This document shows positions 54,806 through 64,000 of a stretch of 64,000 bases of DNA, in pieces. The stretch is from Fischerella sp. CENA71. Lineage in GTDB: Bacteria > Cyanobacteriota > Cyanobacteriia > Cyanobacteriales > Nostocaceae. The stretch's first letter is position 1; each line of letters starts with the position of its first letter. The translations under genes were made by a program, and so were the position numbers. Below the pieces are notes generated by a model. The model was not told the origin of the DNA. It worked only from the letters and a program-made list of their open reading frames with translations, and did not search any database. Where the stretch lies: contig JANBVI010000074.1 of NCBI GenBank assembly GCA_024239075.1, positions 62,001-126,000 of the forward strand. Reading direction: 5' to 3'.

Positions 54806-56752
54806 TTAAGACTCCCGTCCTGAAGCCCAAGTGTCACGCCATTTCACAGTACCTTCACTAGCAATTACCCAGCGTCGAGAAACTAGATTTTCGCGTAGGG
54901 GAGAAGCTCCTTCGCGCCACATGGCATATTTGTAGCTGATTAGCTTACCAGCACTTTCATCAAAGGGAATTTCAGCAAACCAGGTGTTGGAGTTGATGTA
55001 TTCTAGGGGGTAAGCTTTACCGATGTCCCAGTTACCAAGTTCGGGACAATCTCCTGTCACCACGATGGTTTCTCCGGGTTGAGTACATACACCATTAAGT
55101 TGTACTCGGACAATAGTTTGGGCTTTGACACGTTCACCGACATGACTGATAGCGATCGCTTCTTTGGGTGCAAGTTCCAAATTATAAATCTTGCCGTCTT
55201 TAACCTCAAACTTACGTCCGGTTAATAAACAAGTGTGTTCCCGATCTGGTAATTCAGTGTCAACTGCCTCTACACTAACAGTATCACCTCTATTTAATGC
55301 TACAAAACAACGAGAGTCACGATAGCGGCGTACATAGCAATAAACATCCGGTGTGATATATTTTTGCCATTGACTACCCATTGATATTGCTGGGTTGAGA
55401 CGGCGTAGTCCGGAGAGTTTACGGACATCTCGATAGATGGGGGTATCGGTATCCCAAGATTCCATCATCGGACGGTTGTAGGGATCGTTGTTACCGTAGA
55501 TATTATCATCACCGTTAGTATCATTATGCAGGTATTGTTCTGTGCCATAAAATAGGCAAGGAATACCACGAGTAGTCATCAACAAAATCACCGCCAATCG
55601 CAAGATTTCAGGATCAGGGTTGATAGTTTGAAAACGGTGCATATCATGGTTATCGATGAAGGTGATGAGTTCGGTTGCACCGTTATAGCGATAGTCTAGG
55701 TCTAGTAAATTTTGAATCAAGTAAAAACCTTTTTCATCAAACTTGGCTAAAGCTTGGCGAATTGCCATACACAAGCCAAAATCGAGGATACTCATCCCAG
55801 AGTTATTGACGAATTCTACAGCGCGATCGTCATTAGGATTGCTGTAAATCCATTCGCCAAAAATAAACACATCTGGTTTGTGATTGTACATCTCACCATT
55901 AAACTCTTGCCAGAACCAAATTGGCATATGCTTAACAGTGTCTACTCGCAACGCATCCACACCCCGATCCAACCACTGTTTAATTGCAGACTTAATATAG
56001 TTACGATACTGAATATTGTTTTCGTTAAAAGTTGCTAGTCCTGATAATTCACAATTTTGGACTTGCCAATCGTCTTCCCAATTGGTAACTTCACCGTAAT
56101 GGTGATACCAATGGTCTTGGTCATCATTAAAATCGGCAATTTTTACTCCATCATCATATAATTCACCCTTACTACCACCTGTATCTGGGCTACTATGATT
56201 ACAAACAATATCCAACACTAGTTTCATCTTGCGTTTATGCAATTCCGTAATCAGGCGATCGAAAACAGTGTTTTTCTCAGCTTGAGTTTTATTGAGAGAA
56301 GGATCATCATCAACAGCAATGTAGCGGGGATTTATGCGTTTAAAATCTTTTGTCCAATAGCCATGAATAGCAGCACTTTCAATAAATAATTCCTCCACTT
56401 GTTCAAATAAGGGAGTTAACCAAATCGCAGTGACTCCTAAATTCTTAAGATAATCGAGTTTGTCAATCACCCCTTGCAAATCTCCACCCCAATACTTACC
56501 CCATTCCTGGCGATTGGGATCATAAAGTTCAGCATTTATCCCTTGACTATTGTCAGGATCACCATCATAAAAGCGATCAACGACAATAAAGTAAAGCGTT
56601 TCTTGGCGAAATTCTATATCTCTGGTGTAGAGAAATTCTAAATCAATTTCTGTATCTGATGGTGGGGTTTGGACAATTGCTTCGACTTCTGCTGCTGGGT
56701 TTTCGACTTTATATTGAGCATCTGAAGTTTGAGAAGGAGGATTTGCTACCAT
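54806..56752 (-). CDS. Alpha-amylase family glycosidase (GH13) with starch-binding domain
   Basis: The 648-aa enzyme has the GH13 barrel: LDIVCNHSSPDTGG (region I), VDALRVDTVKHM (region II, Asp nucleophile), DVFIFGEW (region III, acid Glu) and FIDNHDMHRF (region IV). After the barrel and a beta domain, a carbohydrate-binding module of the CBM20 type occupies about 545-640 (VQLNGVCTQPGETIVVTGDC, then PELGNWDIGKAYPLEY). The N-terminus is soluble, without a signal peptide, so glycogen or internal maltodextrin is the likely substrate. The terminal GC-rich palindromic repeat follows. Confidence 0.92.
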   Translation of the reverse strand: MVANPPSQTSDAQYKVENPAAEVEAIVQTPPSDTEIDLEFLYTRDIEFRQETLYFIVVDRFYDGDPDNSQGINAELYDPNRQEWGKYWGGDLQGVIDKLDYLKNLGVTAIWLTPLFEQVEELFIESAAIHGYWTKDFKRINPRYIAVDDDPSLNKTQAEKNTVFDRLITELHKRKMKLVLDIVCNHSSPDTGGSKGELYDDGVKIADFNDDQDHWYHHYGEVTNWEDDWQVQNCELSGLATFNENNIQYRNYIKSAIKQWLDRGVDALRVDTVKHMPIWFWQEFNGEMYNHKPDVFIFGEWIYSNPNDDRAVEFVNNSGMSILDFGLCMAIRQALAKFDEKGFYLIQNLLDLDYRYNGATELITFIDNHDMHRFQTINPDPEILRLAVILLMTTRGIPCLFYGTEQYLHNDTNGDDNIYGNNDPYNRPMMESWDTDTPIYRDVRKLSGLRRLNPAISMGSQWQKYITPDVYCYVRRYRDSRCFVALNRGDTVSVEAVDTELPDREHTCLLTGRKFEVKDGKIYNLELAPKEAIAISHVGERVKAQTIVRVQLNGVCTQPGETIVVTGDCPELGNWDIGKAYPLEYINSNTWFAEIPFDESAGKLISYKYAMWREGASPLRENLVSRRWVIASEGTVKWRDTWASGRES

Positions 56753-57578
56753 AGTGAGTTGATAAATTAATTAAATTGATAATTATATTGTCAAGAAACG
56801 TGGATTTTGAGAAATTGATTACTTGATTGTACGCTTCTTTCAATGGAAAGTATCTATTTATTTATTCAAAAGATACATCTATCTTTAGTTAGGGTTTTTT
56901 AGGACAAGAGATAGATTTACGAACCAAGCTTGATTGTATATATTAACTATTTATTAACTAGTATTGAATTTCTACATGTTTACTTGATTAAGTGTTAGCT
57001 TATTTCATCTAATGCTGAGACTAAAATTTTAATTTTCATATTACTAGAGAATTAGTTTTGTAGTTCAGCAGATAGATATAATCAAAACTCTCAAATAGGT
57101 CAATAGAAAGAAGAAATTCTTTGTAGTCTGAACTTCAATATTTCTCGGTTAAGAATTTTTCGTCATAATTTGGGCTATGTAGAGACGCGTCATGGCGCGT
57201 CTCTGGTGGGTTTAAATGTCAATAGATTTGTCTTATCCGAGCAGTATTGGTCTGAACTTTAGTCATAAAAAATAGCTAAAGTCCCTTGGGAGGCAAATCT
57301 TTTCACAATTCTCCTGAATCCAAATATAGGATTCCTATTTTATTTTTTGGCGTATCCTGCACTCTGCACTTAAAAATCAGTATCATTTCTCTTTTTTGTT
57401 CCTTATCATTATTTTCCTCTCTTTATTAGTCAATCTCTCAATCAAATAGAATTACTATATTTTGATTTCTGTCCAAAGACTTACTTAATGTTAATTGAAT
57501 TAATTACTAAAATAGTCTATGATTCGCATTTAGTGAGATATAAATATTAAAATATTAAAATACTCCGAGGGTAACAAT
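56753..57578. other. 830-bp non-coding region with a MITE
   Basis: AT-rich spacer between divergent amylase and antiporter genes. It contains the MITE at 57136-57249. No other gene, RNA or strong repeat is recognised. The right end has CTCCGAGGGTAACAAT, the ribosome site of the antiporter. Confidence 0.5.
57136..57249 (+). mobile_element. MITE-like element, 114 bp, with 10-bp target duplication
   Basis: Nearly identical to the copy at 18843-18956: CAATATTTCTCGGTTAAGAA at the left, TCTTATCCGAGCAGTATTG at the right, hairpin GTAGAGACGCGTCATGGCGC in the middle. The 10-bp direct repeats GTCTGAACTT flank it at 57126-57135 and 57250-57259. Orientation as in the 18843 copy. Confidence 0.88.
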
Positions 57579-59657
57579 TTGCTACTACAAAGTCCAATTA
57601 TTGCATTCACAATCCTGCTATTAGTGATTTTCACCGTACCACCTATTTTTGAAAAGTTACGGCTACCCGGATTAGTAGGTTTGTTAATAGCAGGTGTCTT
57701 ACTTGGTGAAAACGGACTCAAGTTACTAAACTCAGAATCTGAAACAATTAAGTTGCTATCGGAAATTGGTAAAGTTTACTTAATGTTTGTAGCAGGTTTA
57801 GAGATTGACCTTGAACAGTTTCGCAAAACTAGAAATCGCTCAATTGGATTTGGAACTTTAACGTTCTTAGTACCCTTAATAGCTGGGATTGTTGTTGGTA
57901 GATTATTTAATTTTAGTTGGAATACTTCTGTTTTAATAGGTTCTCTACTTGCTTCTCATACTTTGTTAGCATATCCAATTGTCAGCCGCTTGGGTGTGGT
58001 GACAAATGAAGCTGTGACAGTGACAATTGGCGCCACAATTTTTACTGATACTGGTGCTTTGTTAGTGCTAGCGATTTGTGTTGGCATTCATGGTGGAGAA
58101 TTTACAGCCCTGAGTTTGATTACTCTTTTAGTGGGATTAGCTATTTACTCTGCTGTTGTTTTATTTGGTTTTGACTGGGCAGGAAAAGAATTTTTTAGAC
58201 GTTCTGGAGATGAACAAGGCAATCAATTTTTATTTATTTTACTAGCCTTATTTATCGCATCTGTTGGAGCGCAGGTAATTGGCGTTGAAAAAATTGTTGG
58301 TGCATTTTTAGCAGGTTTGGCTGTCAATGATGTTTTAGGACGTAGCCCTGTTAAAGAAAAAGTTGAGTTTGTGGGTAGTGTTTTATTTATCCCTTGTTTT
58401 TTTGTAGACATGGGATTATTAATTGATATTCCTGCCTTTATCAAAACCCTTAGTTCAGTTTGGTTAGCTGTGGCAATTGTAGTGGGTTTAATTGGTAGTA
58501 AATTCCTAGCTGCATTTCTAGCCAAATTATTGTATCGCTATAACATACCGGAAATGCTGACGATGTGGTCATTGTCATTACCACAAGTTGCAGCTACACT
58601 AGCAGCGGCTTTAGTTGCCTATGAAACAGTTAATCCTGCGGGTGAACGGTTGATAAATGAGGGTGTATTAAATAGTGTAATTGTCTTAATGTTGGTAACT
58701 GCGATACTTGGTCCAGTGATTACAGCACGATTTGCAACTAGGCTAACAGTTCCTCAAACTGACTGGGCAAAAGATAAACTATCTACGTGGTGGCAAAAAG
58801 CAGATAGTCGTGATCTGAATTTCGATGAACAAACCCAGTATCCATTCACTGTTGTTGTTCCTCTATATAATCCGCAAACTCAGCACTATTTGATCGAAAT
58901 GGCTGCACTATTAGCGCGTCATGAATCAGGGAAGATTATTCCACTCGCGATCGCCAAAGGTCATGTGCAAATGGATGATCCGCGCTTGACAACCGCACTT
59001 GATCAAAGTCAGCAACGTTTGAAGAGTGTTTTAGAAATTAGTCAAGAATTTGGTGTGGAAGTCTCACCAGCAGTCCGAATTGATGACGATGTTGCTTTGG
59101 GAATTTGTCGTACTAGTCGCGAACAAAACGCCAGCTTAGTTGTCATGGGTTGGTCGCGTAACACAGGCATTCGCGCCCGCTTATTTGGTAATGTGATCGA
59201 TAGCGTGTTTTGGTCTTCTCACTGTCCGGTAGCCGTGACAAGATTGTTAAGTAGTCCGACTACTATCCAGCGCATTCTTGTACCAGTGGGAGATTTAACA
59301 CCTCAAACTATAGGCGCTGTCAGGTTTGCTCAAATTTTAGCAGATGCGAATCACGCAGAAGTAGTGCTTTTACATGTAGGCGATCGCAGAACACCCGAAA
59401 TTCAAGTTGACAAGTTTAAATCCCAACTGTCTGCGATCGCTTCTGAAAGTAAATTACAAGTAAATACCGAGATTCAAACAATTACTAGCGATGATGTAGC
59501 TAGAGTAATTATTGGTGAAGCCAAAACATTTGATTTAGTAGTTTTGCGATCAACTCGTTATCGTACCGCTGGGGGATTAGCTGTCAGCGAAGTGACAACA
59601 CAGGTAATAAAAGAGTTGACTTGTTCAATTGTATTGCTGGGAGAACCTCATTCTTGA
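57579..59657 (+). CDS. CPA2-type cation/proton antiporter with two UspA domains
   Basis: The 692-aa protein has a Na+/H+ or K+/H+ exchanger module of 12 to 13 helices (about residues 1-385). Its characteristic Asp region is GATIFTDTGALLVLAICVGI, and GAFLAGLAVNDVLGRSPVKE follows. It ends in a cytosolic tail with two universal-stress-type domains (about 425-560 and 565-690) containing VMGWSRNTGIRARLFGNVID and LLHVGDRR. Such fusions sense nucleotides and regulate ion flux. The start is TTG at 57579, placed by GAGGGT upstream. Transport specificity (Na+ versus K+) cannot be told. Confidence 0.9.
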   Translation: MLLQSPIIAFTILLLVIFTVPPIFEKLRLPGLVGLLIAGVLLGENGLKLLNSESETIKLLSEIGKVYLMFVAGLEIDLEQFRKTRNRSIGFGTLTFLVPLIAGIVVGRLFNFSWNTSVLIGSLLASHTLLAYPIVSRLGVVTNEAVTVTIGATIFTDTGALLVLAICVGIHGGEFTALSLITLLVGLAIYSAVVLFGFDWAGKEFFRRSGDEQGNQFLFILLALFIASVGAQVIGVEKIVGAFLAGLAVNDVLGRSPVKEKVEFVGSVLFIPCFFVDMGLLIDIPAFIKTLSSVWLAVAIVVGLIGSKFLAAFLAKLLYRYNIPEMLTMWSLSLPQVAATLAAALVAYETVNPAGERLINEGVLNSVIVLMLVTAILGPVITARFATRLTVPQTDWAKDKLSTWWQKADSRDLNFDEQTQYPFTVVVPLYNPQTQHYLIEMAALLARHESGKIIPLAIAKGHVQMDDPRLTTALDQSQQRLKSVLEISQEFGVEVSPAVRIDDDVALGICRTSREQNASLVVMGWSRNTGIRARLFGNVIDSVFWSSHCPVAVTRLLSSPTTIQRILVPVGDLTPQTIGAVRFAQILADANHAEVVLLHVGDRRTPEIQVDKFKSQLSAIASESKLQVNTEIQTITSDDVARVIIGEAKTFDLVVLRSTRYRTAGGLAVSEVTTQVIKELTCSIVLLGEPHS

Positions 59658-59658
59658 T

Positions 59659-61011
59659 TTATACCCAAATATCGGAGGTAACATCACCACCAGGATAGCG
59701 GATCTCATGAGCGCGAGCGGGACCATTTGGTTCTTGACCAAAATCAACGTAGAAATTTTCGTTAATTTTCATCCCGCCATTTTCAGTATCACAATCAATT
59801 TGCAGTAAATAGGAACCTGTTTTAGACAAATCAGGGTAAAACTGATTATCCCAACTACTAAACAGGGAGTTTGTCACATAAAGCCGCTTGCCATCAAGAC
59901 TCAGTTGTAACATTTGTGGTCCACCAGCTAGTTTATTTCCTTGCACTTCCCCAGCTTTACCTAGTAAACCACCACACCAAACTTGACCTGTGAGTTTAGG
60001 TTGGGAAGGATTACTGATGTCATACTGGCGAATATCGCCGTGTAACCAGTTAGAAAAATAGACAAAGCGATCGTCCATTGAAATTAAAATATCAGTAATC
60101 AACGATGGCACCGGAATCGGCCAGCCTTCCACTTCTACCGACGGAATATCAATAACTTTCTCTACCTCCCAGTGTCCGTTAGCTTGATGCCAATGCCAAA
60201 CATTACTGCTAAGTGCTGCACCAACAAACCCGTGAGTACTATTAGGGTTGTGGTGAAAGCGCACTTCTAGAGGAATTAATCCTTCTTCACCTAAGTCAAC
60301 AGTTTGAATAATTTCGTGTTTTGACCAATCCCAAAAATGCAATTGATGCCCATAATTGCCAGCTGTGACATCGTTAAGGTCAAAGCCAGGATAATAAGTT
60401 TTAGGTGCGCCCCACTCACTACTTACCATGACATTATGGCGTGGCTGATACCAAAAGTCATAGTTAAACCGCATAGCATCAGCTTGATGTTCCCAGCGTC
60501 CAGCAATTTCAAAATTCTCATCCAGCAATAAAAAGCCACCTGGACCATTACCCTCACTGTCGCCTAGCATAGAAATCATCACATGACTATCAGCTAGACA
60601 GTGGACTGTGTGGGGTGCTGTTAAATTTGTTTTTTCTTTGATTGCTTCTGGTTCAATAACTTTATACAGTTTAGGAGCGCGGGCATCTATTGTATCAACG
60701 ATATAAATCCGGCTAGAACGTTGCCCTGGAATGACTAAAAATCGCCGCGATTTACTGCTATCACCATGACAAGAACTACAAGCATTCCAACCAAAATGAT
60801 GTAACTCATCACCAATGTAAGGCATGGGTAAACGATGAATTACTTGGGAATAAGTGGGAGAGTTAGGATCAACGTCTACAGTGGCAAGATAATCTGGTGC
60901 TGCAATATCCGTACCCGTGTAGAGGGCTATTGTATAAAGAATCTTTTCCCGTTCGGCTTTAATGGCTGCTTCTGGAGAAGCGTAGCCAGGACCACAGCAA
61001 GCATGACTCAT
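59659..61011 (-). CDS. Selenium-binding protein SBP56 family
   Basis: The 450-aa protein has the family start [40 protein letters not shown] and a beta-propeller pattern ending with [20 protein letters not shown], then [15 protein letters not shown]. Some bacterial members oxidise methanethiol, using copper, and eukaryotic ones bind selenium; the role here is unknown. ATG 61011 is used because conservation begins there; TTG upstream is less likely. It lies inside the putative invertible segment, close to its right end. Confidence 0.93.
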   Translation of the reverse strand: MSHACCGPGYASPEAAIKAEREKILYTIALYTGTDIAAPDYLATVDVDPNSPTYSQVIHRLPMPYIGDELHHFGWNACSSCHGDSSKSRRFLVIPGQRSSRIYIVDTIDARAPKLYKVIEPEAIKEKTNLTAPHTVHCLADSHVMISMLGDSEGNGPGGFLLLDENFEIAGRWEHQADAMRFNYDFWYQPRHNVMVSSEWGAPKTYYPGFDLNDVTAGNYGHQLHFWDWSKHEIIQTVDLGEEGLIPLEVRFHHNPNSTHGFVGAALSSNVWHWHQANGHWEVEKVIDIPSVEVEGWPIPVPSLITDILISMDDRFVYFSNWLHGDIRQYDISNPSQPKLTGQVWCGGLLGKAGEVQGNKLAGGPQMLQLSLDGKRLYVTNSLFSSWDNQFYPDLSKTGSYLLQIDCDTENGGMKINENFYVDFGQEPNGPARAHEIRYPGGDVTSDIWV

Positions 61012-61038
61012 ATTTTTAATCTCCAATTTGAGTAAAAA

Positions 61039-61626
61039 TCACAACCAAATTTGTAAATCTAACTGCTTCAAATACCTCAAGCCAGAGACAATCTGTTCGC
61101 GATCGCCCCAAATTTCTAAATTAAACCAACCATCATTTTCATTGTTGGTATCTAACAATGCTTGAGTAATGTTAACAGTTAAACCACAATAAGTAACTAA
61201 TCCTGCAATTATTGGAAAAGAACGGTAATTTTTGGAAATACAGACTTGAAACTTTGCATGATTTGTTTGATATTGGGTTATTTTCCCTTCATCTAATTTT
61301 TTGACATAATTGGGACATAATATTTGTAAGTCTTTGATTTTCTGTTCTGTAAGGGTTGGAAAATTAAGCTGTTCAACTTTCATACTTAATCCTCGCAGAT
61401 AAGTAATACCTGATTCTAGTTGTTGAGAACTTCCTTGAATTTCTAAATTCAACCAACCATCCTTTTTAGTTTCGATTTCAAAAGCAGCAGCAGCAATATT
61501 GACACTCAAGTCGTAGCGAGAAATTAATCGCGAAATAATCGGTTGACGATGATATTTCTCAGGAACCCGAATTTCGATGCAACCTTGGGTGGGATTAAAT
61601 GTTGTAGACACATCCATCAGCTGCAA
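61039..61626 (-). CDS. Protein with two NIL-type domains
   Basis: A 195-aa protein made of two similar halves (about 10-90 and 112-195). Each has a beta start with I.VPE.Y...PIIS-type segment, LVNIT-like strand, and DGWLNLEIQGSSQQLESGIT or DGWFNLEIWGDREQIVSGLR, the NIL-domain signature (as at the C-terminus of MetN-type ABC proteins). NIL domains bind small ligands such as methionine, but in stand-alone proteins the role is unknown. It is the gene nearest the split nifH junction on this side, reading in the same direction as nifU. Confidence 0.75.
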   Translation of the reverse strand: MQLMDVSTTFNPTQGCIEIRVPEKYHRQPIISRLISRYDLSVNIAAAAFEIETKKDGWLNLEIQGSSQQLESGITYLRGLSMKVEQLNFPTLTEQKIKDLQILCPNYVKKLDEGKITQYQTNHAKFQVCISKNYRSFPIIAGLVTYCGLTVNITQALLDTNNENDGWFNLEIWGDREQIVSGLRYLKQLDLQIWL

Positions 61627-62232
<606 letters not shown>

Positions 62233-63126
62233 CTAAACTGCTTCAACTACAAGGTCTTTGCTGACGCGATCGCGTAGTCTAGATTCGATCGCAATCTTTA
62301 ATGTGGCTGTGCTGCTAGAACAGGAACCGCAAGCACCTTGCAATATGACTTTGACGCGATCCCCTTCCACATCAAACAGTTCTACATCTCCCCCGTCGGC
62401 GATCAACACGGGTCTAACTTCTTCATCTAATACTCTTTGAATGAGTGCGATTTTTTGCACTGGCGTCAGTGGTTTTACGGCTGACTTACCATTAGTCTGA
62501 CTAAGGGAATTACTTACAGCAGTGGCAGATGCCTTTTCTTTTTGCACAGATACAATGATGTCATCAATATTTGCTAGACAAGATCCGCATCCACCACCAG
62601 CTTTGACGTAATTTGTCACTTCTTCGGCGGTAGTAAGGTTATTTTCAACAATCACCCGTCGGATTTTGACATCACTAATCCCAAAGCAAGTGCAAACTAA
62701 AGCTCCTTCGTCATCATCTTCATGAGTGTTTAAGGGGATACCTCGGTAATTATAAATAGCCGCTTCTAGCGCTTCTTGTCCCATTACCGAACAGTGCATT
62801 TTTGCTTCTGGTAAACCACCTAAGTAATTAGCAATTTCTTTATTAGTAACCTTGAGGGCTTCATCTAAAGTTTTACCCTTGATTAGTTCTACCAGAGCTT
62901 CAGATGAAGCGATCGCACTGGTACAACCAAAAGTTTGAAAACGAGCCTCAAGGATTTTCTCTGTATCTTCCTCAACTTTCAGGTGCAGTCTCAGAGCATC
63001 TCCGCAAGCAATGCTACCTACATCACCAACAGCAACTTTAATTCCTGCTTCACCATTGTCTTCTATTGCTCCCTGATGTTGGGGATTGTAGAACAGTTCC
63101 AATACTTTATCTGTATAGTCCCACAT
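62233..63126 (-). CDS. nifU: Fe-S cluster scaffold NifU
   Basis: NifU assembles Fe-S clusters using sulfur from NifS. The 297-aa protein has three domains: an IscU-like domain (about 1-125) with cysteines in DVGSIACGDALRL, FQTFGCTSAIASSEAL and AKMHCSVMG; a central [2Fe-2S] domain (GALVCTCFGISDVKIRR, then GGGCGSCLANID); and the C-terminal Nfu domain (VEGDRVKVILQGACGSCSSS). The length is the full nif-type. It is 106 bp upstream of nifH's leader and after nifS on the minus strand. Confidence 0.98.
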   Translation of the reverse strand: MWDYTDKVLELFYNPQHQGAIEDNGEAGIKVAVGDVGSIACGDALRLHLKVEEDTEKILEARFQTFGCTSAIASSEALVELIKGKTLDEALKVTNKEIANYLGGLPEAKMHCSVMGQEALEAAIYNYRGIPLNTHEDDDEGALVCTCFGISDVKIRRVIVENNLTTAEEVTNYVKAGGGCGSCLANIDDIIVSVQKEKASATAVSNSLSQTNGKSAVKPLTPVQKIALIQRVLDEEVRPVLIADGGDVELFDVEGDRVKVILQGACGSCSSSTATLKIAIESRLRDRVSKDLVVEAV

Positions 63127-63174
63127 AGCCGATTTTGGATTTTAGATTTTAGATTTTGGATTAGGGATTGGGTA

Positions 63175-63274
63175 AGACGCGGTGAGCTTGGGACACGGTG
63201 ACGTAGGGAGATTGTATTGAAAAATTTCTCCTCATCTTTTCGTATCTCCGCGTCTGGTGTATCTCCGTGTCTTC
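63175..63274. repeat. GC-rich palindromic repeat between nifS and nifU
   Basis: G-rich arm (GACGCGGTGAGCTTGGGACA), an A/T-rich centre (GTATTGAAAAATTTC) and C-rich arm (ATCTCCGCGTC and ATCTCCGTGTCTTC). Same family as in nifE and coxB. Preceded by TTTTAGATTTTGGATT repeats. No gene. Confidence 0.7.
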
Positions 63275-63277
63275 TTT

Positions 63278-64000
63278 CTAGCCTCTAGCCCCAATGACTG
63301 CTTTCTCTTGTTCTTGCAGCCAACTTGCTTCGTCGTTCTTGAAGGGTGAGAGGGCGCGTAGGTGTTCAATAATACCAGGCATTACTGCTAGCACAGCATC
63401 AATTTCGGTGTCTGTGGTATAACGACAAAGACTGAAGCGAATCGAACCGTGCAGAATGGTGTAGGGTAATCCCATTGCTCGCAAAACGTGGGAAGGTTCT
63501 AAAGAGCCAGAACTGCAAGCAGAACCAGATGATGCACAAATACCGTGTTTGTTCAGGTGGAGGAGAATTGCTTCACCTTCGATGTACTTAAAGCCAATAT
63601 TCGTGGTGTTGGGCAATCTCTGCGTAGAATCACCGTTAACTTGGCAATCGGGAATAGTTGCAATAATAGTTTGTTCTAAGCGATCGCGCAGTTTTCTTTC
63701 TCTGGCGGTTGCTGTTTCTAAGTGTAATAATTCTAATTCGGCGGCTTTACCAAGGGCTACAACTCCTGGAACATTTTCTGTTCCCGCCCTTCTACCGCGT
63801 TGTTGTCCACCGCCGATGAGCATCGGCCGAAATCTCACACCACGCCGCACATATAAAGCACCGATTCCTTTGGGTGCATGAATTTTGTGACCGGACATGG
63901 TTAACATATCAATGGTGCTAGTCTTCATGTTCATCGGAATTTTACCGACTGCTTGCACCGCGTCCACATGGAAGAGAGCGCCGCTTTCTTTAACTCTCAA
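63278..64000 (-). CDS. nifS: Cysteine desulfurase NifS, C-terminal part (start outside window)
   Basis: NifS is the PLP enzyme that releases sulfur from cysteine for nitrogenase clusters. The visible 240 residues include ALFHVDAVQAVGKI (PLP-contacting Asp), the PLP Lys in MSGHKIHAPKGIGALYV, GGGQQRGRRAGTENVPGVVA and the catalytic Cys loop ASSGSACSSGSLEPSHVL. The N-terminal about 160 residues lie beyond position 64000. It precedes nifU in the usual order on the minus strand. Confidence 0.97.
   Translation of the reverse strand: MRVKESGALFHVDAVQAVGKIPMNMKTSTIDMLTMSGHKIHAPKGIGALYVRRGVRFRPMLIGGGQQRGRRAGTENVPGVVALGKAAELELLHLETATARERKLRDRLEQTIIATIPDCQVNGDSTQRLPNTTNIGFKYIEGEAILLHLNKHGICASSGSACSSGSLEPSHVLRAMGLPYTILHGSIRFSLCRYTTDTEIDAVLAVMPGIIEHLRALSPFKNDEASWLQEQEKAVIGARG

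Overview
The window comes from a filamentous, heterocyst-forming cyanobacterium of the Nostocales. The evidence is dense HIP1 sites (GCGATCGC), TTAGTCAT-type heptamer repeats between genes, a kaiC end followed by an hgdD-like TolC gene, and a nif cluster in the order known from Anabaena/Nostoc (nifS-U-H-D-K-E-N-X-W, hesA, hesB, fdxH). No species is claimed.

Layout. 1-2.6 kb: kaiC 3' end and hgdD/tolC. 2.8-8.3 kb: a three-gene light/two-component cluster (hybrid kinase, Rcp-like regulator, cyanobacteriochrome kinase). 8.5-11.3 kb: sulfite-exporter-type pseudogene, ureE, YbjN-type gene, lipoate ligase and a small membrane protein. 11.4-18.8 kb: kdpA-B-F-C operon, divergent from a sensor kinase/response-regulator pair. 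18.8-26.7 kb: a MITE, topA, ureF, an HD hydrolase, a Ser/Thr kinase, a hypothetical gene and a secreted triple-repeat protein. 27.0-28.6 kb: a large serine recombinase with a small convergent ORF. 28.6-39.4 kb: the 3' part of nifH, then nifD, K, E, N, X, W, hesA, hesB and fdxH. 39.7-50.8 kb: feoA-like, ctaB, mop, CBS-CP12, hupW, a dienelactone hydrolase and a CuA-less cox3-type oxidase operon. 51.4-61.6 kb: papain-like protease and partner, SDR, peroxiredoxin-glutaredoxin fusion, amylase, antiporter, SBP56 and a NIL-domain protein. 61.8-64 kb, minus strand: nifS (partial), nifU and the 5' part of nifH.

Main result. nifH is split into two pieces that lie 33 kb apart on opposite strands. The 5' piece (47 codons, minus strand, after nifU) stops matching NifH at 61,858-61,863. 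The 3' piece (plus strand) starts at 28,584-28,589, right beside the recombinase start. Both junctions share ACTCTA, in inverted orientation. Recombination between them would invert the 33.3-kb segment, restore a 295-codon nifH reading [15 protein letters not shown], and put nifHDK-ENX-W-hesAB-fdxH behind the nifS-nifU genes. Known nif rearrangements in heterocysts excise an element; the geometry here predicts an inversion. The same flip would replace the DNA upstream of the recombinase gene. The segment also carries fdxH, CBS-CP12, hupW and the cox3-type oxidase.

Other notable signals: a GC-rich palindromic repeat that sits in frame inside three genes (a kinase, nifE and coxB); a MITE family with 10-bp target duplications in three copies; twelve 21-bp repeats between kdpA and kdpB; a perfect inverted repeat in the kdp control region; and a cyanobacteriochrome with a variant second-cysteine motif.
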